The notes under the pieces: model-generated | Databases searched by the model: none | The model's input: the letters and a program-made list of their open reading frames with translations, nothing else | Told to the model about the DNA's origin: nothing | Shown here: positions 42,244 to 54,978 of the stretch, one piece after another | Layout of the letters: each line of letters starts with the position of its first letter | How positions within the stretch are numbered: position 1 is the stretch's first letter | Translations under genes and position numbers: made by a program | Source: Pinus tabuliformis | Taxonomy: Eukaryota > Streptophyta > Pinopsida > Pinales > Pinaceae | DNA length: 64,000 nucleotides | Direction of reading: 5' to 3' | NCBI GenBank assembly: GCA_031772625.1 | Contig: CM062808.1 | Location: 474,793,655 to 474,857,654 of the forward strand

Positions 42244-43562
42244 TGTTGATTTTTATAGCTTGTGAGGCACTCCAAGCCTTGAGGATCGAGGGTTTGGAGG
42301 AAGGAACTCCACAAGTGGCCTTGTGGGCTTGAAACCCAAGCTTGGGGTTTTTCACCCATCATGATTTGGGACAAAACCATGAACACATTTCGACATGTGA
42401 TGGATGAGGATGATAGCTCTTGTCGATACAAATCTGACGCAATGAAGATCATTCAATTCCTAGTTGTAGAAATGGAGATATGGATTTTTGAAGTCTAGAA
42501 GTGGGTTTTGCACATATATGGTCAAGTTTGCTGGATGATAATATGCTACATGACAGTTGTATAAGCCCTATGTTGGATGTTGGAGGAATTCCTTCTATTG
42601 TGTATAAATAGGAGGTGATTGTGTCTCATTTAAAACATCCATTGGAGCAACACATAACAAAAAGGGAGCTCGTTGAAGGAGAACATTTCTCTGTTTTGGC
42701 CCAGATAGGAAGGGAGGATCAATGAAGAGGCAATAGGGTTATAGAAGAACTCTTCCATGACTATTTGGGCACCTTATCTATCCAACAAGAAGGTCAAATA
42801 AGAGGAGGCTACTTTTGTTTCGGGCTGCAGGCAAAAGAGGGCAGATCAATGAGAAGGAGATGACTGTTAGGGCATCTTTTAAGGTTGTTTAGAGGCCGAA
42901 TTTTCTATGCAAGAGGGATGAGGTAGAGGTGTTGTGTTCCATGTTTTCTTTGGAAGTGTTTGTGGGTGAATTACCCTTAGAAGAGGTACCACAATCTTGA
43001 GAAGGTTGTTGTGGGTAGGTCGCAGGCCTTACCAACCTATTTGGGAGTCTGTAGGGCGACTTGAGGGTTGATTCATGCCCAGAATAACAACGTAGGAGGA
43101 GAGGACACTTCCAAGGGAAGGTTGCATATCACATGAAGGGACTGTTTGGGTATTTTGTTAGTGTTTTTGCATCATGATAGGTTCCCAAACCAGGTACAGT
43201 CAGGGACAACAGTAATATATTAGACTTGGAGCAACTTTATCTTGTGTTGGGTTCGTGTTTTGGATTAGTTTGGATGGGAGTTACATTGCAGCGTGTGGGA
43301 GCCATGTGTTGGAGTTGTATTGGGTGTTAAGAAACCCGAACTAGGAGTAGATCTCATAGTGGAGTAATAAGTGTCATAGGAGAGGACTGTTGGTGAATTC
43401 TGTTAGCGACCATGTGGAGTGGATTCTTAGGTGTTGGATACCCTTACTAGGAGAAGATGCTAAAACAAGGATTGGTCACTCATGGTTTGTTGGAGAGCAG
43501 TGTGAGAGTGGACCAAGTGTGAATAGTTATTGGGAATTTATGGTATGTTGGAGGAAAACATG
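42244..43562 (+). repeat. R6 5' LTR, left segment
   Basis: From TGTTGATTTTTATAG to the R7 insertion. TATAAATA lies at 42603-42610. Alignment to 52238-53120 is clear throughout the shared part (42244 to about 43125). Confidence 0.8.
42603..42610 (+). promoter_or_regulatory. TATA box of R6 LTR
   Basis: GTGTATAAATAGGAGG, conserved in the second LTR at 52597-52604. It is likely the R6 promoter. Confidence 0.6.
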
Positions 43563-44748
43563 TGATCTGGAATGGAGCAGATTAGTAATGTTGTGCTAAT
43601 TCCCCATTTAGAATAAAACCCAAGATGCTTATCATTTTCTTATAAAGTGCTTAAGGATTCACCATGTTTGCTTAATTAACTGATTCCCACAAGAGTTTCT
43701 TATGTAAATGTTATAAACAATTTAACATAAAACATATGCTCAACAACAACCAAACTATAACAAAAAACATCAAAATACAACACATAACACAAATATTGAT
43801 GAGGGGTTCACCCCTCCTGGGCTACGTCTCCTTGGTCCAACTTCCAATGCTTGGGCCTCTCTATTATGCTCAAAATTACAACAAACGTGTGTTTACAATG
43901 CTCAAATGCCTCTGAAACCTATCTCCATGAGTTCAAAATACTAAAAAATGGCCATCTAGCCTCTTTTTGCCTCCCATTTGGATGAGAACTGAAGAAGATA
44001 TCACTTCTCCTAGTTCTCCCACTATTTGTTCCACAAATTGCTCCAAAACCAACATAATCCTACAAATTCACTCCAAAATCCGCTAACTGAGCGATAATTT
44101 GGCTGTGTTGTGGGCCATAACCTATCGACCATATCTAAAATCACAATTGGCGAGGTTTGGTGGGTTGAAGGTCTTGTTAACACGTCAGAATGTTGCGATA
44201 GCGATATTGCAGACCCGACGTGAGTATAAATTGTGGTTCATAACATCTCGCATCCGAGAACTTATCGCTCATTGCAATCAACATTAATCGGTGGTAACAT
44301 AAATATCAGTGGGGTTTTGGTGCGATATGTGATTGCGATTATCACAAATCGCAACCTAACTTGTCAGGGGCCGATTTTCGTAATACCTTCCCCTTGCCGA
44401 TTGCGATTGCAATTTCTGATTGCCTTATCGCATTGCAACTGGGCTTCACCGGGGGCCAATTCTTATCCACCTTTCTACCTACGACTGTGATTTGTGAAAT
44501 GTGTGGGCCTATGGCAGCCTTCCTCTTGGAGCTTCCTCATTCTCTGAAGACCTTGCCACATCATCCCAATCCTGCCATGTAGACAAGTCAAACTTGAATC
44601 TTTGACTTGCTTTAACTTCTGCATACGAGCTCGGATTTGAGTGTCTTTCACACTGTTGGATTCAGAATGAAGAGCTCTTCATTATGAAGTTGAGTTTGAA
44701 AAAATTATGACACTTTGATTTTTGAGCATAACCTTGAGCTCCTAATCA
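43563..44748 (-). repeat. R7 3' LTR
   Basis: Direct repeat of 49543-50730. In minus orientation it follows the tract GTGGGGAGGAG and starts TGATTAGGAG. Confidence 0.92.
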
Positions 44749-44990
44749 CTCCTCCCCACTGGAAGCCTTTTGGACCCCAAAAGCTTATATTCAGTTATTG
44801 AACAGATGAGGGTACTGTTCCCTCACCTTCCCCTCTCAATCCATTTGGCCTTTGATGGATTTGTACCTTTGAGACCCATTCGAAGATAATCAAAATTTCC
44901 CCTCTTTGATGACCTCGTTCTTTTGTCAAGTATGGTGTCTTGCTGAAGCTCATCAAGAAATTTTGGATAAAAATCTTCAATTGATGGAAT

Positions 44991-46288
44991 CTATACACTT
45001 TCTCCTTGATATTCAATCAAAGGAGGCCCATACAATCTCAAATTTTCAACATCAAAAATGGAATAAATTTGCATATATGAAGACAAATCAAGCTCGAAAG
45101 CATTATTACCAATCTTTTCCAGAATTTTAAATGGACCATAACATATTGGTTTCATCTTTTTACCTTCACCTTGAAGCCTTTCCTTGATAATGTATAGCCA
45201 AACTTCATCACCTACTTGAAACTGATGATCCACACGATGCTTATCATGCCTTGCCTTATACTTGCCTTAACTCCTTTACTAGTTTTTCTTCAACTATTTG
45301 GTGAATCAACTGAATTTTCTCAATGAATTTCTTTTCTCTGTTCGTGTCACTATGTCCATCTACAACTACATCTTTCTCAAAGATAAAATCCAAAGGTGAT
45401 TTAGGCAAATAACCAAGACATGCCTCAAAATGCGAAGTTAGAGTAGAAGAGTGTTTTTCTCGGTTGTAAGCATGCTGAATATAATGTAACTGTTCATCCC
45501 ACAACTTAGGATGTTTGCTTCAATATCCTCTTAGTAAATGAATAACTGTCCTTGTTAACCACTTCAGTTTGACCATCTGTTTGCAGATGGAAGGCTATAC
45601 TTTTCTTCAACTTGGTGTCCATCAAGTTCCATAAATTTGACCAAAAATCCCCAACAAATCAGGAATCACGATCACTTACAATAGAAGTAGGTAATCAAAA
45701 ATGAACCCATACATTTTGAAAGAAAAGTTGAGCTGTTTGTTCAGCTATAGTTTTTTTTACAAGGCATTAATATGCATATCTTCCTGAACCTATCCACAAC
45801 TATGTACAAATAACCACGACCTTTTCTTGATAAAGGAATACCTCCTACAAAATCCATAGAAACACTCTCCCATAGACATGAAGGCACTGGAAGTGGTTTG
45901 TACAGTCCTAGTTTCCTATTACTAGGCGTACTGACTACACACAATGAACAACCTCTGATAAAATGTGACACACTTTCAAGCATACGAGGCCAGTAAAAAT
46001 ACCATTTGCCATTGTTTTACTTACACTGAAATGTCCAGCAATAAGAGAAGTGCGCGCTTCCCTTGTGACATTTACTCTCTCTCCCTGTGGAACACAAAGT
46101 TTTCCCAAACGATACAACAAATTATCATGTACATGGTAGTCTAATTCCTCAACTTGGTGGCCTTGACTCAAGTTTGAATATACCTCTTGAAAGTCAGCAT
46201 CATGTGCGTATTCTTCAACATAACTTTCAGGCAAAACAGAATGATTCTTGAGTAAAATGGCTACATTAACAACTGGTCTAGAAAGCAT
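44991..46288 (-). pseudogene. R7 integrase (three frames)
   Basis: 46288-45935 gives the linker and HHCC region (NLLYRLGKLCVPQGERVNV, ARTSLIAGHFSVSKTM). 45983-45741 reads FIRGCSLCVVSTPSNRKLG and WESVSMDFVGGIPLS, with YLYIVVDRF: the first catalytic Asp and its surroundings. The middle of the core near 45510-45740 is broken. 45504-45256 and 45233-44991 give the C-terminal part (FQVGDEVWLYI, GPFKILEKIGNNAFELDL). I do not see a clear chromodomain after it. Confidence 0.8.
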
Positions 46289-46299
46289 ATCAACAAATC

Positions 46300-47640
46300 T
46301 ATTATAAATACCTTTCTTTTACCTGATTACCAAGTGGAATTTTTGTAAGAATCCCATCCAACGAAAGTGCCTTGATTGCTGCAATTTTGTTTGAGATTGT
46401 AGATATTGCAAAGGTTGATGATCAATGTGAAGAATGGTTTCTTTTCCCATCAAGTAATTCTTCCATTTCTTCACACTTTGCACCAATACATAAAGCTCTT
46501 TATCATATGTAGGATAGTTAATAATAGTGCCATTAAAAATCTCAGAATGAAATGAAATGGGCCTACCATGCTATAAAGGAACTGCACCCATGGCATAGTC
46601 ACTTGTATCTATTTGTATTTCAATTGGTTGTTTCAAATACGACAATGCTATAACTGGGGTTGAACTAATCTTTTTTTTAAAAGCATCGAATGCTTTTTTT
46701 TGTTTTCCTCCTGACTAGAAGACAACCTTCATGCCGGTCAAAGCATGTAGTGGAGTTGCTATGGAAGAGAAATTGGCAATGAACTTCCTCCAATACTGTG
46801 CTGCTCCTAGAAAAATCCTTACTTCTGTGACTAATTTGGGTATTGGCCAATTCACAATGACCAAAACTTTAGAGAGGTCAATCTTTAGCTCACCTCCTCT
46901 AACTATGTGGCCCAAATACACTAAGGAAGTTTTCCCGAATTCACATTTAGACATCTTATGAAATAACTATTCTTTTTTCAAGATATTCAACACTTTCCTC
47001 ACATGCTTGACATGCTCTTTTCGTGATTTTATGAATATCAAAATATCATCTAAATATACAATTAAAAACTCATCAAGAAAGGATCTTAAAACATCATTCA
47101 TAACTCTCATGAATGTAGCTAAAGCGTTGCAAAGATCGAAAGGCATAACCAGCCACTCAAACAATCCCTGTTTGGTTGTAAAAGCAGTCTTCCAAATATC
47201 CTCCTCAACTATTCTAACTTGATGATATCCACTTCTCAAGTCTAATTTAGTGAAATATTTTTCATTCTTCAACTGATCTAGCAAATCATCTATTATGGGT
47301 AGTGGGTATCAATTCTTTATGGTAATTTTATTCAAAGCTCGATAATCTACACACATGCACCAGGTTCCATATTTCTTGGGTACCAAAACAATTCGTGAAC
47401 CACATGGTGAAGTAGAGGGATGAATTACACCTTTATCTAACAATCACTGGACTTGTTTCTTAATTTTTAAACTTTCCAGAATTGACATTCGATACATACC
47501 GATGTTTGGGAGTGGAAAGTCTTACTGTAGCTGAATTTCGTGCTGAATTCCCCTTTTTGGTGGTAATCCCTTTGGTTATTGAAATATGTCTCCATATTGA
47601 TTGACCACATCAACCAATTCAACTTTTAACTTCACGTCAT
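46300..47640 (-). pseudogene. R7 reverse transcriptase and RNase H
   Basis: Near 47470-47290 the RT fingers read [17 protein letters not shown]-like residues and [10 protein letters not shown]. 47284-46967 reads [26 protein letters not shown] and VYLDDILIF (YLDD active site). 46954-46715 is the thumb (LVYLGHIVRGGELKID, VRIFLGAAQYWRKFI). RNase H follows to about 46300 in broken frames. Confidence 0.88.
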
Positions 47641-47719
47641 AGCCTGCAAAGGATTCATGCTCGATGTCATCCTTTTGTTTGATCATAAGGAGCACGAGAC
47701 TCTTGCTGGAATTGACCAG

Positions 47720-49499
47720 TCACTTCATTTTTCCTGTGCTTGCCAAAGACAGATTAGGCTTCCTGCGATGGGCTCTCACAATATACTCCACTCTATCTTT
47801 GAACAAATGATATTTGTTCTCAAATCTATGGAAAACGACTTTCATGTCATACAGATACGAGATTCCCAACACAATTCCAGAAATATCGAGTGGCAACACA
47901 TCTAATTCGACTTCATCAATGAAATTGGCAATAATTGCAAACTTGAAAACGCATTTCCGTGTGACCTGAAGATTGGAATCCTTGGTTATGCAACCCAACG
48001 GATATGGTTTATGATGAAGCACGATTTCCAAATTCAACTTCTTGACCAAGCCTGTAGAAATTAAATTTTCCAGGGATCCACAGTCAAACAATGTATCAAT
48101 ATTGGTGTGTTTGGAAATAACTTTGATATGCAACAACTCAACTCTTTTTTCTTCATTTAAAGCGTTGTTGGAGTTATTTTCTATGCTGGTTCTTGCCACA
48201 ATTTTTACATTAGTGACTGTGGCTGCAATCTTGGTTTCATCACCTAAGTCAGAACCCAAGTCTTGTTGTAAAACAATGTTGGTCTTCTGTCCCCCTTTAT
48301 TGTTCAATTTCTTCGGTCGTAATTCAGGATGAAGCTTCCAACAATGCGCTTCATCATGGCCCTCTTTGGAACAATTCTTGCACACGGGTTTCTCCCCGTC
48401 TTTCTTAACAAAATATTTTTTCTTCTGCTTTCCTTTAAAATTCTTTCCTTTCCCACCACTCTGGAATGAATTCTTCTTACCTTCTTCTTGTACATTTTTC
48501 CTTATTGCTTCGAGGTGTGTAGCTTGAACACAGACCTCATCAAGATTCTTGGGATTAAACATAAGAACGATATGTCGAAGATAGCTATGCAAACCTCCTA
48601 TATATTTTAGCAAAGTATCTTGTGACTGCAAGTCTACTCCTAGCATAAGAGCTCGTCTCCTAAACTCTTAAGTATACTCTTGCACATTTTGACCTTTTAA
48701 TTGTCTGAAATTTTGTAAATTCATAATATCTTTTTGCATATGGGCTAAAGGGAAGAATTGTCTTTTTATAGCAGCAATGAAATCAAACCAAGTAATAAAG
48801 ATCTTACCATGTTTTGATCTCCTATTGAGTCCTTGCTTCCCACCAAATGAGTGTTGCACTCTCCATTCTCAATGAAATCAACTGAATTTTGATATCATCC
48901 TATTGAAGGTTCTGAATTCTATAATACACCTCCAACTGACGAATCCCTTTATCAAGCTTCTTTGCATTCACTTCACCATTATACATGGGCAACTCGAATT
49001 TAAAATCAAGTTTTAGAAAGGGTGATTTACGAGCTCCTTTTAAAGAATTATAATGAGTATGAATAAGGGTTGTATTCGTGGAAGAGTGTGAAGATGCTTG
49101 TGAAGTAGAATATGAAGAAGATGGTGGAAAGGGTGGAGGTTTGTCTCCATTCCCATTACCTCCTCCTGAAGAACCTTCTCCTTTGGGAGGTTTGGAACTT
49201 TCTCCTTGAAATCTGCTATTCTTCTCTTCATAGAGGACCTTCACCATCTCTGTCATATCAAAGAAAGCCTTTCTGAAGGTCTTCTCATCTTCTATCGTGA
49301 TAGGTTCTCCTTCATGAGACATGGTCTCTGAAGACTCAACTAAAACTTGAGGATGTACTAGTGTAGAAGACTTTGGAAACCTTGCTCTTCTTCCACTTGA
49401 CCCAACTTCAGGGCTTCCAACCAACTTTCCTTCACCTCTTTTGAGCTTTAACCTTGTAATCATGACATAAACTTGCAAAAAATTAAATCCTTCTTTCAC
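47720..49499 (-). pseudogene. R7 gag and protease (two frames)
   Basis: 49499-48900 is the gag N-terminus, with a Pro/Ser-rich linker and FELPMYNGEVNAKKLD, followed after a stop by LRMES and WFDFIAAIKRQFFP-like gag core (48860-48668). 48646-47720 carries gag core (GLHSYLRHIVLMF), knuckle CKNCSKEGHDEAHC and the retropepsin-like domain. The expected protease DSG is DCG here (TLFDCGSLENLIS), a changed active-site residue. Two stops interrupt the whole. Confidence 0.85.
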
Positions 49500-49527
49500 A
49501 AAGGAAATCTAGTAAGAAAAAACCAGT

Positions 49528-49539
49528 GCTATGATACCA
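49528..49539 (-). promoter_or_regulatory. R7 primer-binding site
   Basis: Minus-strand TGGTATCATAGC, one mismatch from the iMet-type site, three bases from the LTR end. Confidence 0.8.
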
Positions 49540-49542
49540 AAT

Positions 49543-50730
49543 TGATCTGAAATCAAGAATATTAGTAATGTTGTGCTCATTCCCCATTTAGAATAAAACC
49601 CAAGATGTTTATCATTTTCTTATAAAGTGCTTAAGGATTCACCATGTTTTCTTAATTAACTGATTCCCGTGAGAGTTTCTTATGTAAATGTTATAAATTT
49701 TTTTAACATAAAACATATGTTGAACGACAGTAAAACTACAACAAATAACATCAAAATACAACACACAACAGAGAGGTTTGATGAGGAGTTCACCCTTCCT
49801 GGGCTACATCTCCTTGGTCCAACTTCCAATGCTTGGGCCTCTCTATTATGCTCAAAATTACAACAAAAGTGTGTTTACAATGCTCAAATGTCTCTGAAAC
49901 TTATCTCCATGAGTTCAGAATACTAAAAAATGGCCATCTAGCTTCTTTTTTCCTCCCATTTGGATAAAAACTGAAGAAGTTATCACTTCTCCTAGTTCTC
50001 CCACTATTTGTTCCACAAATTGCTCCAAAACTGACATAATCCTACAAATTCACTCCAAAATCCGCTAACTGAGCGAGAATTTGGCCACATCGCAGGCCAT
50101 AACCTATCGGCCATATCACAAATCGCAATTAGTGAGGTTTGGCAGGATGAAGGTCTTGTTAACATGGAATAATGTTGTGATAATGATATTGTGGACCCGA
50201 ATGGAGTATAAATTGTGGCTCATAACATCTCGCGTCTGGGAACTTATCGCTCATCGTAATCAGCGTTAATCAGTGGTAACATAATTATCAACATGGTTTT
50301 GGTGCGATATGCAATTGTGATTATCGCCAATCACAACCCAACCTGCCAGGGTCTGATTTCCGTAATACATTCCCCTCGCCGATTGTGATTGTGAATTCCA
50401 ATTTCCTTATCACATCGCAACTGGGCTTCGCCGGGGACCGATTCTTATCCACCTTTCTGCCTACGATTGCAATTTGTGAAATGCGGAGGCCAATGGCGGA
50501 CTTTCACTTGGAAATTCCTCATTCATTGAAGACCTTGCCACATCATCCCAATCTCGCCATGTAGACAAGTCAAACTTGAATCTTTGACTTGCTCTAACAT
50601 CTACATACGAGCTCAGATTTGAGTGATGTTTGTAATGTTGGATTTAGAATGACAAGCTCTTCAATTCAAAATTGAGTTTGAAAAAATTCTGACACTTTGA
50701 TTTTTGAGCATAAACTTGAGCACCTGATCA
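49543..50730 (-). repeat. R7 5' LTR
   Basis: 1188 bp. It shares with the other copy CCCATTTAGAATAAAACCC, GGGCTACATCTCCTTGG and the end CACTTTGATTTTTGAGCATA. Divergence is noticeable (tens of substitutions), so R7 is older than R9. Confidence 0.92.
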
Positions 50731-51502
50731 GCGTGATAGTGCCCAAATTGGAGCCCGGTGTGCACCATCTTCATGAACTTAGGTGGTTACTAGAGTGGCA
50801 GTTATTGAGCTCAAGGATCTGATCAACCAGGAGCAACTGAGTAAACCTAGACTAGTGTGTGGAGAAGGAATTCTACAAAATATGATGGGTAGTCCTACTA
50901 GCCTGTGTTCATTGTGGGAGTTGGATATCTTGCAATGATAGGTGGCAGCCCTCTGTGCCCTATGTTGGTCTTCATTGGAGCAGCGCAAGAATACCACAGT
51001 GGGTTGAAGTCCCTGAGTAGTTTAGGAGTAGTAGTGGATAGATTAAGAGTTTTTCACAAACTAATTTGTTAATAAATCGATAGGACTCTCGATGTGTTGA
51101 TGAATTGATGGACGAACGATCAACTAGTGAGCAGATTAATAGCTAAGGTTCAGTGGCTAGATGGACTTGGAGCATTAATAGAGGTAGGAGCTGCAGATTG
51201 GGAGTCGCAAGGCTGAGAGGGTACAAGGTATGATCGAGAGGATCTAAGAGAGCATGCAACAACCGGATGGTTAGAGTATCTTGTTGAGGCTAGATTGGTT
51301 GTCGATGGATTGACACCAAGCCCTAGTTTTGTATCTTGTATCTGTGGATGTATGAGGACCATTATCCCTAGTACGAGAGCTTTAGACTATTGTACTATAT
51401 GATTAATATAATGAAGTTGGGTTGAATAATGTAAAAAATTGTTTATATTTTGTGCATATGTGATTTACTGTTGTTTATATTCCATTATGCAAAGTAGCTT
51501 CA
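50731..51502 (+). repeat. R6 5' LTR, right segment (end approximate)
   Basis: Continues R6 after R7. A polyadenylation-type region near 51395-51430 and the end AAGTAGCTTCA (51502), followed by a primer-site-like TGGTAGCATCAGAG, suggest the LTR end. The matching part of the other LTR lies outside the window. Confidence 0.45.
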
Positions 51503-52237
51503 TTGTGATTCTTGGTTTGGTAGCATCAGAGATTTAAGCTGGTATCCCAGACACCAAGGTCATGGAAATTCAACATGGGATTAGAGCATATCTGAGCTAC
51601 TTTGAGGGACAGTGAATCAAAGTGTGCACATTGAAGTAACTCAGAGGGAGTTATGGGTGTCTAGATCATGGAGAAGAGGGTTTAGCTGAAGACATGGAGA
51701 TGTGGTCTTGAATGGATTGGAAACGAGATTGAATGAGAGTTTTGGTGGATTGGTGGAGATTCTGGTAAACAATAGTTTGTTGTAAGGAAGATTCTTGATC
51801 ATGGACTTCCTTTGATTTGTCATGAATGGTCGGGAAAGATTGAGGGTTTCTTTGGCTTGGACGAGATCAGGTTGATCGTGATAACATCATATGATGGACT
51901 ACAGATTGGAAAGCTAGAGTCTTCATCGGATTGTGATGTTGCATATCTGAGATGGGAGGGATTTTCACGAGTGGTATTTGATCTAGGAGGATGAGTGTTT
52001 GTAGTGATGAGCCATTGGAGATCGTGTAGGCTCAGAGGGAGTCTAGCCTCAGAGCGAGCAATGTTGTGGAGGCATGGAATCTTCAGGTTCAGATATGATG
52101 AGGTAAAGGCACTACTGAGATTGTCAGGTTCATTCTACAGAGCATGTTGCAGTGATGGACACTAGATGGGCTAGTGTCGCTGGAGATCATGATGGTTACT
52201 TCCTACTCATGGAAGTACCTCCCTCGCTAAGAGGGAG
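51503..52237 (+). other. R6 short interior
   Basis: About 0.7 kb with no recognisable protein. It contains a purine-rich 3' end (CTCGCTAAGAGGGAG) directly before the right LTR. The layout is that of a non-autonomous, large-LTR element. Confidence 0.5.
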
Positions 52238-53120
52238 TGTTTATTTTTATATCTTGGTAGGTACTCCAAGCCTTGAGGATCAAGGGTTTGGAGGAAGGAT
52301 CTCCACAAGTGGCCTTGTGGGCTTGAAACCCAAGCTTGGGGTTTTGCACCCATCATGATTTAGGACAAAAGCATGAGAAAATTTTGACATGTGATGGATG
52401 AGGATGATAGCTCTCGTCAAGACGAATCTGACACAATGAAGATCATTTGATTCTGAGTTGTAGAAATGATGATATGAATTTTTGAAGTCTAGAAGTGGGT
52501 TTTGCACATATATGGTCAAGTCAAATTGATGATAATATGTCACATGAAAATTTGACAAGCCCTATGCTAGACATTGGAGGAAGCCCTTATATTGTGTATA
52601 AATAGGAGGTGATTGTGTCTCATTTAGAACATCCATTGGAGAAACACATAACAAAAAGGGAGCTCATTGAAGGAGAACATTTCTCTATTTTGGCCACAAA
52701 TAGGAAAAAAGGACTAGTGAAGAAGGAATAGCATTGTAGAAGCACTCTTCCATGACTGTTTGGGCACCTTATCTATCCAGAAGGAAGGCTGAATAAGAGG
52801 AGGCTACTTTTTTTTTGGGACGCAGGAAAAAGAGGGCATACCAGAGAGAAGGAGATGACTGTTAGGAAATATTTGAAGGCTCTTTACCGACCGAATTTGT
52901 TGTGTAGGAAGGCCGAGGCAAAAGAGAAGGTGTTACAGGTATATCTTGGAGGTGTTTGTGGGTGAATTATCCTCAGAATAGGTAGCTGCAACCTTGAGAA
53001 GGTTGTTGTGGGTAGGACACATTCCTTACTAACCTATTTGGGAGTGCGTACGGTAGTTTGAGGGATGATTCAAGCCCAGAACAACAAGATATGAGGAGAG
53101 GACACTTACAAGGGAAGGCT
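52238..53120 (+). repeat. R6 3' LTR (truncated by R8)
   Basis: Direct repeat of 42244 to about 43125. It stops abruptly at GGGAAGGCT, where the R8 LTR begins. Confidence 0.82.
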
Positions 53121-53422
53121 TGATAACACTTCATAAATACAGAGATGCAGCAGAAATAACACTTCATTTTATTAATATCAAATATTTAAATATGCTTACA
53201 AACAAAATGGAAAACAAACTAGCTCAGGCAATAGTAGCTTATCTCTGAGAAGATATGTGGTAGATACATGCCTTTGAACTGTGTTACAATGATGCTAAAG
53301 GGAATATTTATTATTGAACATCAAGGGAAAACCTTAAAAAACCAAAATCCTAACCCCGAGAGATGGAGTGCCAAGAGTTTATGGGTTCTATTTGGGGTTA
53401 GTTGGGCATCCAAATTTCTGGG
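53121..53422 (-). repeat. R8 3' LTR, distal segment
   Basis: Shares CATAAATACAGAGATGCA, CAGAAATAA and ATATGCTTACAAACAAAATG with R10 and R11. The first 30-odd bases found in R10 are missing here, apparently lost by a deletion between short repeats. Confidence 0.85.
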
Positions 53423-54470
53423 TGTTATAGACATTTTTGTGCCTTACAACACCAAGCATGAAATGTCCATAAACCAAGGGCTCCTAAGTCCTTAAAAGTG
53501 TTTTTCTAACCCCTAAAGGAACAAGGTCAACAGATTACAGCTTCTCCCAGAAGTTCTCCATGAAAAACTACTCAAAATTGGTCAAAACTGGATCAATGCA
53601 CTTGCTCCATGGCCAGGGTGCGCTGCATCGCACCTTGTACACACGGGAAGTGCGTTGCAATGCACCTAAATACATTGTGAGGGTGCGATGGACGGGAAAA
53701 GACAAGTGGCGGAGACAGTTTGCGAGGTGGATGATCATGGAATCTTCCAAAAACTTCTCCTGGGACACTTGCCTCTCAAAATCACCCAAGGATGAGTAAG
53801 AGATCAATGAGATCTCCAAGTGGCATCAATAACTATCAGAGAGAAGACACTAATCAAAAACCCAGAGCTGACTCACACCTCTGCAAATATCTATATATAG
53901 ATCTCTCATCCCAGAGATCTAGAGGTTAGGGGCTGGAATTTTGCACATTGTAAGGAATTGCTGTTGGTTTTGAGACAAACATCAGAGTATTGGGTGATAT
54001 ATGCTTTGTTGGAGGTGAAGAGGGGCTTCTTTGCTAGGAGGTTGATGCTGGGTCAGGAACCATCGGTTGTAACTCCTCCTGGATCTTCTTGTTTATCAAT
54101 AAAAACTATTTGAGTTTCTCCTCCATGCTTTTGTATAATTGATGCTTGTTACATTTGTTTGGTTAACTTAAATCTGATCCTAAGTTGTTTATGAATATAG
54201 ATCCATGTCTTTGTATAGTTTTCTTCTTCTGTGATCTTACAGGTACTTGGTGAAGCTGGGCAAGTAAGGGAGCAGGTAGCTGGAAGCTGTCAAAGAAGAG
54301 AGGGATTGGATCAAAGGATTAGCGCAAGACACAGGTTGGTTCTTTCTACTCCTCTCTATTTATAGTTCATAAAGGAAATACAAAAGTAGTTTTTCTCTGT
54401 TTGTTTCTAAGGCAGCTGTCACACCTTAGTGGGATAGAGCAGTTCTAAATAGACACTTTTCCCGGTAACA
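53423..54470 (+). repeat. R9 5' LTR (1048 bp)
   Basis: Contains CTATATATAGATCTCTCATC (TATA at 53892-53899), TATCAATAAAAACTATTTG (polyadenylation-like, about 54098) and an intron-like GATCTTACAGGTACTTGG segment before the end. Confidence 0.95.
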
Positions 54471-54473
54471 AAA

Positions 54474-54490
54474 TGGTGACTCCGCTAGGG
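54474..54490 (+). promoter_or_regulatory. R9 primer-binding site
   Basis: TGGTGACTCCGCTAGGG, three bases after the LTR end. It is not the iMet type; sites of this TGGnGACTC kind occur in Tat/Ogre gypsy elements (recollection). The tRNA is not assigned. Confidence 0.65.
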
Positions 54491-54597
54491 AAACCTGCAA
54501 TATGAAATCTTCTATATCTTCTAGATTCAGAAGTTTCCTGAACATTTTGACAACATGGATCATCGCCCTAATAGAAATATTGTAGCAATCAATTTTC

Positions 54598-54978
54598 TTG
54601 GCTTGGGGGGCAAATCAACGCTCATCGAATGTTTGGATAGATAGGTCTAAGGAATATGGCACCTCTTCAAATCCTTCGTCGCATGTACATTCAACAGACG
54701 AAGGAATCATTGATTCAATGATAGGAGAGGCACCATGGGAAGATTACCACCACCGCTCCCATCTTTCAAATTACCACGAAGATTATTCCAGCAACCTTAA
54801 TCATCCTTCAGTTTTTGATTCTCTATCAAATACTGTAAATATGGTGGATTTTGAGGATGGTTCTTATCTCGTGTCGACCTCGTTAAAAAATGAAACAAGG
54901 AGTCAAGAGGATAGTTCTTTTACTGTGTCAACCTCATTAAAAAATGAAACAAATCCACTTTCCAAATCTCAAAGGTAA
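54598..54978 (+). pseudogene. R9 remnant frame with SLKN repeats
   Basis: This 126-codon frame opens on TTG, with no ATG until IDSMIGEAPWEDYHHRSHLS. It ends with two near-identical SFTV or YLV + STSLKNET segments 54 bases apart. APWEDYHHRS resembles the region between protease and RT in Tat-type gypsy polyproteins (recollection). It is not a complete gene. Confidence 0.5.

Larger units (their letters stand above)
43563..50730 (-). mobile_element. R7: Ty3/gypsy element on the minus strand, inserted in the R6 LTR
   Basis: LTRs of 1186 and 1188 bp (43563-44748 and 49543-50730) begin TGATCTG and end ATCA on the plus strand. The minus strand reads primer site, gag, protease, RT, RNase H, integrase, purine tract, LTR. 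The target duplication is imperfect (ACATG left, GCGTG right, two transitions). The interior has several stops and frameshifts, so it is an inactive copy. Confidence 0.9.
42244..53120 (+). mobile_element. R6: outer LTR element of the right-hand nest (continues past R8)
   Basis: Two long direct repeats begin TGTTGATTTTTATAG (42244) and TGTTTATTTTTATA (52238). They share more than 800 bases, including ACTCCAAGCCTTGAGGATC, TATAAATAGGAGG and AGAGGAGAGGACACTT. The right copy is preceded by the purine tract CTAAGAGGGAG, giving plus orientation. The left LTR is split by R7; its remainder is taken as 50731 to about 51502, followed by a degraded primer-site match (TGGTAGCATCAGAG, 51518). The interior (about 51503-52237) is only some 0.7 kb and has no recognisable gene. 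The right LTR is split at 53120 by R8, and its end lies outside the window. Confidence 0.75.

Noticed and set aside
44099-44582. Plus-strand frames within the R7 LTRs (also 50081-50269)
   Set aside because: Present in both LTR copies and broken differently in each; they are chance frames in LTR sequence.
53560-53819. Short frames in the R9 LTRs repeated at 57132-57391
   Set aside because: They occur only because the two LTRs are copies. No protein family or start context supports them.
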